A program made the translations under genes and the position numbers. The notes below the pieces were generated by a model. The model had not been told where the DNA came from, ran no database searches, and was given only the letters and a program-made list of their open reading frames with translations. This document shows, in pieces, positions 42,269 through 51,915 of a DNA stretch of 64,000 bases. The stretch's first letter is position 1. Every line of letters starts with the position of its first letter. Origin of the DNA: Paenibacillus sp. BK033 (GTDB taxonomy: Bacteria > Bacillota > Bacilli > Paenibacillales > Paenibacillaceae); the NCBI RefSeq assembly GCF_004345425.1, contig NZ_SLVP01000001.1, positions 248,001 to 312,000 of the forward strand, in the 5' to 3' direction.

Positions 42269-42380
42269 AATCAATACTCTTCCGATCCTGTTGTCCTCGA
42301 ATTTCTTCATTTGGAATCCGCTTTAGCGGATGAAATTCGGAGGACAAAGGCGAATGCTGCGCTTCTCCAGAGTATTGATT
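42269..42380 (+). repeat. Structured repeat element, copy B
   Basis: P1 is 42269-42280 with 42369-42380 (12 bp, perfect). P2 is 42292-42304 with 42333-42346 (one bulged G). P3 is 42316-42321 with 42326-42331 (ATCCGC/GCGGAT). The internal-loop strands are TCCGATCCTGT (11 bases) and a 22-base strand starting AAGGCGAATGCTGCG. Helix sequences differ from copies A and C, but pairing and loop lengths are kept. Confidence 0.85.
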
Positions 42381-42610
42381 CGCTTCGCTTCGTCCAAGCA
42401 ATTTTATAGGGGCCGTTTTCATCACTCGGAATACGAGTAATGGATATGAATTAGTTTGTCATCAGTCGAGAAATGAGTGATGGTTAACGGGCCGCGGCCC
42501 GTACACGGTTTTGGATTCATCTTAATGCAAAATCAGCGGCATGAAGAGAGAGGCGGGCGAGGGAACTTCGCGAGTGAAGGTTCCGGGGGGAGGAGCGGGA
42601 AGCGGAGTAG
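42381..42610. other. Spacer between repeat copies B and C
   Basis: No gene is visible. A small imperfect hairpin (GGAAC ... GTTCC near 42560-42583) and a G-rich stretch lie here. No promoter or RNA gene recognised. Confidence 0.5.
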
Positions 42611-42715
42611 GGGAATGTTCTTGAGAAGCGCAGCGTTCGCCTTTGTGTCCGGATTCGGACCCTAGTCCGATTGTTCAAGGAATCCGGACACAACAGCGAT
42701 CGAAAGAACATTCCC
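42611..42715 (-). repeat. Structured repeat element, copy C (inverted)
   Basis: Read on the minus strand it has the same order as copies A and B. P1 is 42704-42715 with 42611-42622, P2 is 42680-42692 with 42644-42656, and P3 is TCGGAC/GTCCGA at 42655-42660 and 42665-42670. The minus-strand loops are TCGATCGCTGT (11 bases) and AAGGCGAACGCTGCGCTTCT plus C. Loop lengths match copy B; helix bases do not, yet pair fully. Confidence 0.85.
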
Positions 42716-42872
42716 TTACGCAGCGACCCCAGCGACCCCATCCCCACAGAATTCACCTGCGCAGTAACCACCAAGCGACTTCTCCATCCACAATGCCAGC
42801 TTTTGCATTACAAGGAACGCCAAAACTGCTGTACAATAGAATCATATTACGGTGTAGAGGATGGCCTTTCGA

Positions 42873-43730
42873 ATGAACGAAAATAAAATTCTTGTCGTAG
42901 ACGGAATGGCGCTGCTTTTCCGCGCCTATTTCGCCCAGCAATACAGTGCTAGACGTCTCGCAGACGGTACGCCTACCAATGCGATCTACGGTTTCATGCA
43001 ATATCTGTTTGACGCGGTGAACCAGTTTCAGCCCACCCACGTGGCATGCTGCTGGGATATGGGAAGCAAAACGTTCCGCACCGAGATGTACTCGAATTAC
43101 AAAGCGAACCGGCCTGAAGCTCCGGACGACTTAATCCCGCAGTTTTCGCTCGTGAAAGATATCGTAGCCGCACTTGGCATTCCGAATATCGGAATCGAGG
43201 GTTACGAAGCGGACGACTGTATCGGCACGGTATCGAAGCAGCTTAGCGAGATGGCGCATGTGTATATCCTGACTGGCGACCAGGATATGCTCCAATTGGT
43301 TGACGAGCGCATACATGTTGTCATCATGAAAAAAGGCAGAGGCAATTACGCGGTCTATGATCCAGGTTTTCTCAAAGAAGACAAAGGTATCCATCCATTC
43401 CAGGTTATCGAGATGAAGGGCCTGACCGGCGATACAAGCGATAACTACCCGGGTGTCAAAGGAATTGGCGAGAAAACGGCGCTGAAGCTGCTTCAGGAGT
43501 TTGAATCGATCGACGGCATTTTGAGCAATCTGGACTCTTTGTCCAAGAGCATTAAAGCAAAGATTGAAGCGGATCTGGATATGCTGCATTTGTCCCGGAC
43601 GCTGGCGCGGATTAACATTGAAGTGCCGGTTGCATGCAGTCTGGAAGAATGCGTATGGAGTATACCGGCTGAAGCCGAGGTTGTATTTGAAAAATATCGT
43701 CTGGCCTCATTATTGAAATTAATCGGTTGA
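42873..43730 (+). CDS. 5'-3' exonuclease (YpcP-like, Pol I 5'-nuclease family)
   Basis: A 285-residue stand-alone FEN/5'-nuclease. Metal-binding acidic residues are visible in VVDGMALLFRAYF, EADDCIG, TGDQDMLQLV and GLTGDTSDNYPGVKGIG; the last is the helix-hairpin-helix region that grips the DNA template. It removes RNA primers or flaps and backs up the Pol I nuclease in Bacillus. ATG 42873 is chosen, with AGAGGA eleven bases upstream; an in-frame ATG at 42861 abuts that site. Confidence 0.88.
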   Translation: MNENKILVVDGMALLFRAYFAQQYSARRLADGTPTNAIYGFMQYLFDAVNQFQPTHVACCWDMGSKTFRTEMYSNYKANRPEAPDDLIPQFSLVKDIVAALGIPNIGIEGYEADDCIGTVSKQLSEMAHVYILTGDQDMLQLVDERIHVVIMKKGRGNYAVYDPGFLKEDKGIHPFQVIEMKGLTGDTSDNYPGVKGIGEKTALKLLQEFESIDGILSNLDSLSKSIKAKIEADLDMLHLSRTLARINIEVPVACSLEECVWSIPAEAEVVFEKYRLASLLKLIG

Positions 43731-43734
43731 TTTG

Positions 43735-43773
43735 AAAGGCAGCTGCGCTAAAGGCGCGGCTGCCTTTTTTTTT
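43735..43773 (+). terminator. Intrinsic terminator after the exonuclease gene
   Basis: AAAGGCAG and GCGC pair with GCGC and CTGCCTTT around TAAAG (one bulged T), with nine T. Confidence 0.9.
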
Positions 43774-44014
43774 GCCAAAAAATACTAAGTTTTTGTTGCG
43801 GAAAAAGGAAACTGGAAACAAATGTCGAACTGGTAACTAAGACCTATATTGGCTAAAAACAAGCAACTTCTCATGTTAGCATTGCCCATTGGCGGTAACT
43901 GGGCGGCAGGGCGAACCGAGAGGGTTTTTGGCGCGCGAAGACCGGCGGATCTGCGAGCGTTAGAAGGGCAACAAACGGTACGGGGCAAGGGTCATCTGCG
44001 CAACCAAGAAAATA
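43774..44014 (+). other. Long 5' region of the giant surface protein gene
   Basis: No gene is seen. Several stable hairpins are possible, including AACC-GAGA-GGTT around 43914-43926. The tract looks structured but I could not match it to a known riboswitch. The promoter of the surface protein gene should lie here. Confidence 0.45.
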
Positions 44015-44080
44015 CTTGCAAAGCAAGAATCACCACAAATAGCTCAGGATAGCCATTTGTGTGACAATTCTGTTTAGGAG
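44015..44080 (+). promoter_or_regulatory. Leader hairpin shared with the kinase leader
   Basis: CACAAATAGCT (44034-44044) pairs with AGCCATTTGTG (44051-44061) with one A/C mismatch. The kinase leader has CACGAACAGCC (11833-11843) with GGCCGTTTGTG (11848-11858), with the same mismatch and two compensated pair changes. In both, exactly 14 bases separate the stem from AGGAG. The flanks GCAAGAATCA and AATTCT are shared as well. Confidence 0.75.
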
Positions 44081-44087
44081 GCGGATT

Positions 44088-47000
44088 ATGAAAGGTGTTT
44101 TACGAAAAACAGGAATGGCGGTTATGTCGGTGCTGCTGGCATTAATCGTGTTCAGACTGCTGCCCGCGCAAACGGGCTATGCGGCAGCGCTGGCTCCCAT
44201 TCCGGCAAGCGTGGATTATTTCCACGATAATTCCGGTTATTATTTTAACGGGGATGACACCGTAGGTCCGGGATATAGCTGGATTGGTACTTATTTCGAT
44301 TCCGCGTATGGCAACTCTGTAACGGTTATGCAATTTGATCTGAAAGATATACCAGTCAACGATACCGTTTCGAGCGCGATATTAAAGCTGTTTGTGCCGT
44401 ACGTAGACTACGACCACACAGACCCAACCCCGCTATTTGTAAATGTCTACGGGTCTAATGATGACGTTATTTCGGAATCATCGCAAAAAATTCCTACGCA
44501 AGATGTTACGATCGTTAATGGACAAACGGGGATTACGCAAGGCCAGTTTCTAAATATTGATCTAACCTCTTATATTAAAACCCAGGCTACGGGTGACAGA
44601 AAAGCAACCCTTGTGCTGACAAGCAAAGACACGCCTGGTAAAAGCAATCAGTTCGCCATCAATTCTAACAATGCGCCTTCCAACAAACCTGCTCTGGAAG
44701 TGACTACCGCAACAAACGCAAAAGTACTGTCGGTGGCGGCTCCGCCGAATGGAACATACACAGCCGGACAAAACCTGGACTTTACGGTGAACTTTGACCG
44801 AATCGTCAACGTAACGGGGTCGCCTTCCCTCTCTCTGACGATTGGTTCCACGGTTGTGCAGGCAACCTATGCATCAGGTACTGGCACTACCGCTCTTACC
44901 TTCCGCTACACGGTAACAAGCGGACAGCTTGATACCGATGGCGTATCATTAGGAAGCTCGATCAGCCTCAATGGCGGCACCATTAGAAATGGCAGTAATG
45001 AAGACAGTATTCTTACCCTCAATAATATTGGCTCTTTAACCAATGTAAAAGTAGACGCCGCAGCTCCAACGGTAGCCTCAGTAGCCGTACCGGCTACCGC
45101 GACTTACGGCAGCGGGCAAAGCCTCGCGTTTACGGTCAATTTTAATGAACCTGTATACGTAGCAGGCGGAACGCCTAGCCTTGGTCTTACGATCGGATCG
45201 ACAAACGTACAAGCCAATTACTTAAGCGGTTCGGGAACAAGCTCGCTTGCATTCCGATACGATTTGCAAGACGGGCAATCGGATTCCGACGGAATTGCGG
45301 TAAATACTCTTGCCCTCAATGGGGCAACCATCAAAGATTTGGCAGGAAATGCTGCAGCTTTGACACTCAATAGCGTTGGCAGCACGGCAGGCGTGAGAGT
45401 AGATGCCATAGCTCCGACCGTCGGTTCAGTAGATGTGCCTGCTGCGGGTACCTATAAGACAGGCGATCCGCTTACCTTCACGGTCCATTACAACGAGAAC
45501 GTAAACGTAGCGGGCAGCCCTTATTTACCGGTTATAATCGGCAGTTCTTCGGTACAAGCAAGCTACGTATCGGGAACGGGAACCCCAAACCTTTTATTCC
45601 GCTACACAATCCAAGCGGGCGATCTTGATACCGACGGAGTTCAGCCAGGGGCAAATCTGGCGTTGAACGGGGGAACCGTTCGGGATGCGGCAAACAATAA
45701 CGCAAGCCTCTCGCTTTCCGGCATCGGAACCAACATCGTATTGGTAGATGCGGTCGCCCCGACAGTTAGCAGCGTAGTCGTGCCTGCGAATAAAACTTAT
45801 CTGGAGGGGCAGGATCTTGATTTCACGGTTGCATTTGATGAAAGCGTGACCGTGACGGGATCACCCTATTTGCCCGTAACGATCGGCAGCAAGGCTGTTC
45901 AAGCAAGCTATGTATCGGGTTCCGGAACGCAAGATCTCCTGTTCCGCTATACGGTTCAGGCTGGAGACTATGATTCTGACGGAATTGCGGTTGCCTCCGG
46001 CTTGAGCTTGAATGGCGGCACGATAAAAGACACCGCTACGAATAATGCCAACCTAGCCTTGAATAATGTTGGAAGCACGACGGCGGTATTGGTAGACGCG
46101 ACAGCTCCATCCGTTAGCAGCGTTGACGTGCCGGCGAGCCAGACCTACGGGCCGGAGGCTAATCTGGACTTTAGGGTTCATTTTAGCAAAAAGGTTGTTA
46201 TCGCCGGCGGAACGCCTTCCTTTCCTTTAACGATTGGATCCTCCACGGTGCAGGCGCAATATGTTTCCGGAACGGGTACGGACACGATTGTATTCAGCTA
46301 CGTCGTGCAAGCCGGCGACAATGACAATAACGGCATTGAAGCGGGCAGCGCTATTTCTTTGAATGGCAGTACGATTAAGGATGAATCGGGGAATCATGCC
46401 ACTCTGGCCTTGGCCGGCGTCGGCAGCACTACAGCGGTCTTGGTTGATACGGCGGCACCGGCGGTTACGGGAGTCGAAGTACCTGCGGATAGCAGCTACC
46501 GGACAGGCTCCGCACTGGAGTTTACCGTTCATTATTCCGAGAATGTTACGGTAACCGGAGTTCCAGCCTTGCCAATCACCATCGGATCTTCAACGATCGA
46601 AGCCGCTTATGTATCCGGTACGGGGACAAACGCCCTTTTATTCCGGTATACGGTGCTTAGCGGACAGGAGGATTCGGATGGCCTCGAAGTTGGGGGCGTT
46701 CTGGCGCTGAATGGCGGATCGCTGAAGGATGCGGCTGGCAATGCGGCAGATTTGACCTTGAATGCTGTTGACGATACCAGCCAAGTATTGGTCGATGCCG
46801 TCGCTCCGTCCGTTGCAAGCATTGACGTGCCGGCGGCCGGTATTTATAAAGCAGGCAGCAGCTTAAGCCTTACGATCCACTATGACGAAAAAATTTCCGT
46901 AACCGGAACGCCTTACATCGCGTTAACGATCGGAAGCGCTACGGTCCATGCCGCTTATGCTTCCGGATCGGGAACAAAGGACATTACTTTTACTTATTCC

Positions 47001-50000
47001 GTTCAAACCGGGGATGAGGACACGGACGGTATTGAACTAGGTGCGGTAGCGTTAAATGGCGGAGCGCTAAACGATGCTGCTGGCAATGCGGCTAGCCTAT
47101 CGCTTACTTCAGCGGGCAACACCAACGAAGTGCTGGTTGATACCCATGCACCATCTATCGCAAGCGCGGACGTGCCGGACAACGGCATTTACAAAGCAGG
47201 GGACAGACTTAAATTTACCGTTCATTATGATGAGAAGGTTACGGTAACCGGCGGAACGCCTTATCTGCCCGTAACGATTGGCTCGGCTGCGGTCCAAGCC
47301 GTTTATGTATCGGGTTCGGGCACAAGTTCTTTGCTGTTCGCTTACGACGTGCTGGCGGGAGATAACGACTCGGACGGCATTCAAGCCGGCAGCGCCATTC
47401 AATTAAACGGAGCAACGCTTCAAGATACGGCAGGTAATGCCGCTGTTCTGACATTGACAACAGGCAGCACCAGCGGAGTGCTGGTGGATACCGCGGCACC
47501 TTCCGTCACCGGCGTGCAAGTGCCTGGCAACGGTTATTACAGTGAGGGTTCGGCTTTAAACTTTACGGTTCACTACAATGAAAAAGTAACGGTTACGGGT
47601 ACGCCGACCCTTCCAATTACAATTGGTTCTTCAACTGTTCAGGCGGCATACGTAACGGGAACGGGAACGGATTCTTTGGTTTTCACCTATACCGTGCTAG
47701 CGGGTCAGGTGGACTTGAACGGAATTTCCGTAGGCACCTCCCTCAACTTAAATAGCGGAACGATCGCCGACGCGGCAGGCAATGCGGCGGATCTGGCGCT
47801 CGCTTCCGTAGGCAGCACAAGCAACGTCCTCGTCGATGCGATTGCTCCAACAATCGAAGGCGTAGACCTTCCTGCGGACGATACTTACCTGGCAGGAGAA
47901 CAGCTGAATTTCACGGTTCATTACGACGAGGCGGTAACGGTAACCGGAACGCCATCCATCTCGATTACGATTGGTGCGGCTACGGTACAAGCCCAATACG
48001 TGTCGGGTACGGGGACAAAAAATCTGCTGTTCCGCTACACCGTGCAAACCGGCGATAATGATGCGAACGGCATTGAGGTTGGAGCCCTCAGCCTGAACGG
48101 CGGAACGCTGAAGGACGCAACAGGCAACAACGCCGCAGCGGTTCTGAGCGGTCTTGGCAGCACGGCTGGAGTGAAGGTCGATGCGGTTGCGCCTGCGGCA
48201 ACAAGCTTGGATGTTCCGGCTGACGGAACGTACAAAGCAGGCGAGACTTTGACTTTTACGGTTCATTACGATGAAGCCGTTCACGTAACCGGCGGAACTC
48301 CTTATTTGTCCGTCACCATTGGGACTATGCCAGTCCAAGCGTCCTACGTGTCGGGCACAGGCACCAATGCGTTGGTATTCCGCTACACGGTATCAGCAGG
48401 TCAAGAAGATACGAACGGCATTGAAGTAGGCAGTGCAGTGAATCTGAACGGAGCTTCCATTCAGGATGCGGCCGGCAATGCGGCCGGCCTTGCTCTTACT
48501 GGAGCAGGCAGCATTAGCACGGTACACGTCGATGCGATTGCGCCAACCGTTACTAGCGTAGCAGTTCCCGCAAACGGAACGTACAAAGAGGGAGACCAGC
48601 TGGACTTTACGGTTAACTTCAACGAAAACGTAACGGTCAGCGGCGGAACGCCGAATTTGACGATTACGCTTGGTTCGACAGCCGTCCATGCGACGTATGT
48701 ATCGGGTACGGGAACGAACGTTTTGTTGTTCCGATACACGGTACAAGCCGGCGACATTGATGGAAACGGCATAGAAGCAGGAAATGCCATTTCCTTAAAC
48801 GGAAGCACGCTAAAGGACGCGGCAGGCAATGCGGCGGATCTGGCGCTCGCTTCCGTAGGCAGCACAAGCAACGTCCTCGTCGATGCGATCGCTCCATCGA
48901 TTGAAGGCGTAGACCTTCCTGCGGACGATACTTACCTGGCAGGAGAACAGCTGAATTTCACGGTTCATTACGACGAGGCGGTAACGGTAACCGGAACGCC
49001 ATCCATCTCGATTACGATTGGTGCGGCTACGGTACAAGCCCAATACGTGTCGGGTACGGGGACAAAAGATCTGCTGTTCCGCTACACCGTGCAAACCGGC
49101 GATAATGATGCGAACGGCATTGAGGTTGGAGCCCTCAGCCTGAACCTCGGAACGCTGAAGGACGCAACAGGCAACAACGCGGCAGCGGTTCTGAGCGGTC
49201 TTGGCAGCACGGCCGGGGTGAAGGTCGATGCGGTTGCACCGAGCATTACGAAGGTGGAGGTTCCGGCAAACGGTTCTTACAAAGCGGGAGCAAATCTGCA
49301 GTTTACGGTTCATTTCAGCGAGAACGTCCATGTAACGGGCGGTACCCCGGAGCTCGATGTGAAGCTTGACGGTAAAACCGTTCAAGCCGCGTATGTATCG
49401 GGATCGGGTACGAACGCTCTTGTATTCCAATATGAAGTGCAAGCCGGAGATACGGATTCGGATGGCATTGAGCCTGCTGCGGCTATTTCCTTGAATGGCG
49501 CGGCAATGGCTGACCAAGCAGGCAATGCGGCTGTACCTACCCTTGCAAACGCAGGCGATACAAGCGCCGTACGGATCGACACAACCGTACCGGTTGTGGA
49601 TCTGGTCAGCGTTCCTGCTGACGGAACGTATCATGCAGGGGCAAACCTTGATTTTATTGTTAAAGCAAGCGAACCGGTTATTCTTGATGTCACGGCAGGA
49701 AAACCATACCTTGAAGTACAGGTTGGAGCTGCTGTCGTCAAGGCGGAATACCTGGAAGCCGTATCGTCAAGCGAGCTCAAGTTCCGTTACACGGTACGTC
49801 TGGAGGATCAGGATTCGGATGGCATCGGCATCGATTCCGGAGCGCTGGCCTTAAACGGAGCGGTTATTTCGGATGCCGCAGGCAACGGCTTCAGCGCAAC
49901 GCTTAACCATATCGGCGCTACGCAGAACATTAAGGTGAGCAACAACTTCTCGATTACGCCGAGCGAGACGGATTGGACGAATAAAGACGTAACGGTGACC

Positions 50001-51767
50001 GTCGCTACCGATCCGGACAACACCATAGAATACAAGCTGGGCAGCGGCGGGACATGGACGAGCTATACCGCTCCCGTAGTTGTTTCTCAGGAAGGACTGA
50101 CTGCCTTTTATGCGAGAGTCACCGATCCTGAGAATCACATCGGCGAGGTCAAATCAGTCGAAGTGAAGATCGACAAGACAGCTCCGGTTATCGTGCTGAA
50201 CGGCAATGATACGGTTATTGTATACAACGGCAGCACCTATACGGAGCAAGGGGCTAAAGTGCAGGATGCGAATCCGGCGGCTCCTCTGGCTACGGTGACC
50301 GGGACGGTGGATACCGCCGCTCTTGGCACTTACACGCTGCGCTATAACGCGATTGACCTTGCGGGCAATCAAGCGGCGGAAGTCATTCGTACGGTTAAAG
50401 TGGTCAACAAGCCTGTCAGCAACACGAACGTACGTCAAGTGACCGTTGAAGTTGGAGACCCGAATCATCCGCAGGTTGTCGTGCAAATTGATATTGTACG
50501 CGAGGTAATCGGCGGCAAGAAAGTGGACACCGTCATTATGAACGAGGACAAAATCAAACAAGCCGTAGAAAGCGCAGTCGGCGCCCACCAAGGAACGATA
50601 AGAATTATCGTGGACGACATTCCCGGAGATCCGGCAGACGAGGTCAAGGTGAAACTGACGGTCAACTCCATCAAGTATCTCCTCGACAGCTCGATTCAGG
50701 TGGAGATTCAAACGGAGAATGCAACGCTTCATTTATCCACCGAGGCATTAGGCGCGATGAAGGGCAGTCAGGAATTCTTCTTCGATATCATGCCAATGTG
50801 CAAGAAGGACGAGCAGAACGCGGTGAAGGACAGGACGGTTAACGCGGAAGCGATCCGCAAAATCGCGAACTCAGGCAAAGTGAGCGTTATCGGGATGCCG
50901 ATGACGATTGAGACGAATTTGCCGAAAGTAGCGGTTCAGGTTACGTTTCCGCTGGATTCCAGCGTGATTCCAAGCGACCTGAGTCAAAGAAAGCTTTTCC
51001 TCGCCAGCCTTGGCGTATATATTGAACACTCGGATGGCGACAAGGTATTCCAGCGCGGCAAAATCGTCTATAACGACAAAGGTTATCCGGTTGGCATCCA
51101 AATCGAGGTAAACAAGTTCAGTACGTTTACGATTGTGTCGGCCGAAGGAGCAAGCGTGCATCATGATGCTTATATGACGGGCTATTCCGACGACACGTTC
51201 CGTCCGAATCAGTCGGTAACTAGAGCGGAAATGAGCACCATGCTGTATCGTCTTTTGTCCGGCACTCTTCCGGGCAAAGGCTCCGTTACCGCCTTTGCAG
51301 ACGTGTCCAATAATTTCTGGGCTTCCGAAGCGATCCGGTGGGGTCAACAGGTTGGCATTCTGAACGGTTATCCGGATCACAGCTTCAAGCCTAACGCAAC
51401 GATTACGCGCGCCGAAATGGCGGCTATTATAGCCAAATGGCTGCAGCTCGATCCCGGCGCCGCGAATCCGGCGTTCCGCGATGTGAAGGGGCATTGGGCG
51501 TCTGCCCACATTGCTGCGGCAGCAAAGCTTGGCTACATGACGGGCTATTCGGACGGCACGTTCCGTCCCGACCAGCCGTTAACCCGAGCCGAAGCGGTTG
51601 TCATCCTTAACCGGATTCTTGGACGCGGTCCGTTAACCGGCGTAACAACGCCTACTTGGAAGGATGTGCCGGCTTCCTTCTGGGCGTTTGGAGCGATTGA
51701 AGAAGCTTCAAGATCTCATGACGCGGCACGAGGTTCCGGCGGCAGCGAAACGTTTATACCAGAATAA
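44088..51767 (+). CDS. Giant SLH-anchored repeat surface protein (2559 residues)
   Basis: Signal peptide (MKGVLRKTGMAVMSVLLAL ... GYAA). Residues about 30-195 are a DNRLRE/CBM96-like beta domain (VMQFDLKDIP, LNIDLTSYI). Fifteen Ig-like units of about 116 residues span about 205-1945, each with VD-x-AP, SVxVPA, GTYKAG, LxFTV, YVSGTGT, FRYTV and DAAGNAA motifs. An OmpL47-like domain, a DUF5011/HYR-like domain (GNDTVIVYNGSTYTEQGAKV) and a linker follow, then SLH repeats (TGYSDDTFRPNQSVTRAEM and two more, about 2354-2545) that bind cell-wall polymer. AGGAGG is seven bases before ATG 44088. Likely an adhesive or S-layer-associated fibre; ligand unknown. Confidence 0.92.
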   Translation: MKGVLRKTGMAVMSVLLALIVFRLLPAQTGYAAALAPIPASVDYFHDNSGYYFNGDDTVGPGYSWIGTYFDSAYGNSVTVMQFDLKDIPVNDTVSSAILKLFVPYVDYDHTDPTPLFVNVYGSNDDVISESSQKIPTQDVTIVNGQTGITQGQFLNIDLTSYIKTQATGDRKATLVLTSKDTPGKSNQFAINSNNAPSNKPALEVTTATNAKVLSVAAPPNGTYTAGQNLDFTVNFDRIVNVTGSPSLSLTIGSTVVQATYASGTGTTALTFRYTVTSGQLDTDGVSLGSSISLNGGTIRNGSNEDSILTLNNIGSLTNVKVDAAAPTVASVAVPATATYGSGQSLAFTVNFNEPVYVAGGTPSLGLTIGSTNVQANYLSGSGTSSLAFRYDLQDGQSDSDGIAVNTLALNGATIKDLAGNAAALTLNSVGSTAGVRVDAIAPTVGSVDVPAAGTYKTGDPLTFTVHYNENVNVAGSPYLPVIIGSSSVQASYVSGTGTPNLLFRYTIQAGDLDTDGVQPGANLALNGGTVRDAANNNASLSLSGIGTNIVLVDAVAPTVSSVVVPANKTYLEGQDLDFTVAFDESVTVTGSPYLPVTIGSKAVQASYVSGSGTQDLLFRYTVQAGDYDSDGIAVASGLSLNGGTIKDTATNNANLALNNVGSTTAVLVDATAPSVSSVDVPASQTYGPEANLDFRVHFSKKVVIAGGTPSFPLTIGSSTVQAQYVSGTGTDTIVFSYVVQAGDNDNNGIEAGSAISLNGSTIKDESGNHATLALAGVGSTTAVLVDTAAPAVTGVEVPADSSYRTGSALEFTVHYSENVTVTGVPALPITIGSSTIEAAYVSGTGTNALLFRYTVLSGQEDSDGLEVGGVLALNGGSLKDAAGNAADLTLNAVDDTSQVLVDAVAPSVASIDVPAAGIYKAGSSLSLTIHYDEKISVTGTPYIALTIGSATVHAAYASGSGTKDITFTYSVQTGDEDTDGIELGAVALNGGALNDAAGNAASLSLTSAGNTNEVLVDTHAPSIASADVPDNGIYKAGDRLKFTVHYDEKVTVTGGTPYLPVTIGSAAVQAVYVSGSGTSSLLFAYDVLAGDNDSDGIQAGSAIQLNGATLQDTAGNAAVLTLTTGSTSGVLVDTAAPSVTGVQVPGNGYYSEGSALNFTVHYNEKVTVTGTPTLPITIGSSTVQAAYVTGTGTDSLVFTYTVLAGQVDLNGISVGTSLNLNSGTIADAAGNAADLALASVGSTSNVLVDAIAPTIEGVDLPADDTYLAGEQLNFTVHYDEAVTVTGTPSISITIGAATVQAQYVSGTGTKNLLFRYTVQTGDNDANGIEVGALSLNGGTLKDATGNNAAAVLSGLGSTAGVKVDAVAPAATSLDVPADGTYKAGETLTFTVHYDEAVHVTGGTPYLSVTIGTMPVQASYVSGTGTNALVFRYTVSAGQEDTNGIEVGSAVNLNGASIQDAAGNAAGLALTGAGSISTVHVDAIAPTVTSVAVPANGTYKEGDQLDFTVNFNENVTVSGGTPNLTITLGSTAVHATYVSGTGTNVLLFRYTVQAGDIDGNGIEAGNAISLNGSTLKDAAGNAADLALASVGSTSNVLVDAIAPSIEGVDLPADDTYLAGEQLNFTVHYDEAVTVTGTPSISITIGAATVQAQYVSGTGTKDLLFRYTVQTGDNDANGIEVGALSLNLGTLKDATGNNAAAVLSGLGSTAGVKVDAVAPSITKVEVPANGSYKAGANLQFTVHFSENVHVTGGTPELDVKLDGKTVQAAYVSGSGTNALVFQYEVQAGDTDSDGIEPAAAISLNGAAMADQAGNAAVPTLANAGDTSAVRIDTTVPVVDLVSVPADGTYHAGANLDFIVKASEPVILDVTAGKPYLEVQVGAAVVKAEYLEAVSSSELKFRYTVRLEDQDSDGIGIDSGALALNGAVISDAAGNGFSATLNHIGATQNIKVSNNFSITPSETDWTNKDVTVTVATDPDNTIEYKLGSGGTWTSYTAPVVVSQEGLTAFYARVTDPENHIGEVKSVEVKIDKTAPVIVLNGNDTVIVYNGSTYTEQGAKVQDANPAAPLATVTGTVDTAALGTYTLRYNAIDLAGNQAAEVIRTVKVVNKPVSNTNVRQVTVEVGDPNHPQVVVQIDIVREVIGGKKVDTVIMNEDKIKQAVESAVGAHQGTIRIIVDDIPGDPADEVKVKLTVNSIKYLLDSSIQVEIQTENATLHLSTEALGAMKGSQEFFFDIMPMCKKDEQNAVKDRTVNAEAIRKIANSGKVSVIGMPMTIETNLPKVAVQVTFPLDSSVIPSDLSQRKLFLASLGVYIEHSDGDKVFQRGKIVYNDKGYPVGIQIEVNKFSTFTIVSAEGASVHHDAYMTGYSDDTFRPNQSVTRAEMSTMLYRLLSGTLPGKGSVTAFADVSNNFWASEAIRWGQQVGILNGYPDHSFKPNATITRAEMAAIIAKWLQLDPGAANPAFRDVKGHWASAHIAAAAKLGYMTGYSDGTFRPDQPLTRAEAVVILNRILGRGPLTGVTTPTWKDVPASFWAFGAIEEASRSHDAARGSGGSETFIPE
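47769..49237 (+). repeat. Intragenic near-identical duplication, 1047-bp offset
   Basis: About 420 bases from 47769 recur from 48816 with few changes (AAAAATCTG against AAAGATCTG; GAACGGCGG against GAACCTCGG). The offset of 1047 bases is three repeat units and keeps the frame. Other units are far more diverged, so this pair was copied or converted recently. Confidence 0.88.
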
Positions 51768-51782
51768 ATCAATTGGTTTTTG

Positions 51783-51815
51783 AGGCCTCTGCCTATTCCT
51801 GGCAGGGGCTTTTCT
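51783..51815 (+). terminator. Intrinsic terminator after the giant protein gene
   Basis: AGGCCTCTGCC (51783-51793) pairs with GGCAGGGGCTT (51801-51811) with two G-T pairs; a T-rich run follows. Confidence 0.8.
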
Positions 51816-51834
51816 TAATATTTTTATACATTAA

Positions 51835-51864
51835 TTGACAATATCCGTCTCTTAAATCTATAGT
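51835..51864 (+). promoter_or_regulatory. Sigma-A promoter of the GNAT/collar operon
   Basis: A perfect TTGACA (51835-51840) and TATAGT (51859-51864) with 18 bases between. It lies 52 bases before the GNAT start codon. Confidence 0.75.
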
Positions 51865-51915
51865 AGAATAGCACTACTTTTTTGCTATTTTTACTATTCG
51901 AAATGTGGGGGTGCG

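Noticed and set aside
43880-44000. Cyclic di-GMP (GEMM-I) riboswitch before the giant surface gene
   Set aside because: CAGGGCGAACC with a GAGA loop and GCGAAGACC resembles the class, but the conserved GACGCAAAGCC core and the 3' GGTAGCCGGG-type helix cannot be aligned convincingly.
48810-49634. Minus-strand frames under the giant surface protein
   Set aside because: They recur with the same period as the plus-strand repeats and resemble each other only because the repeats do.
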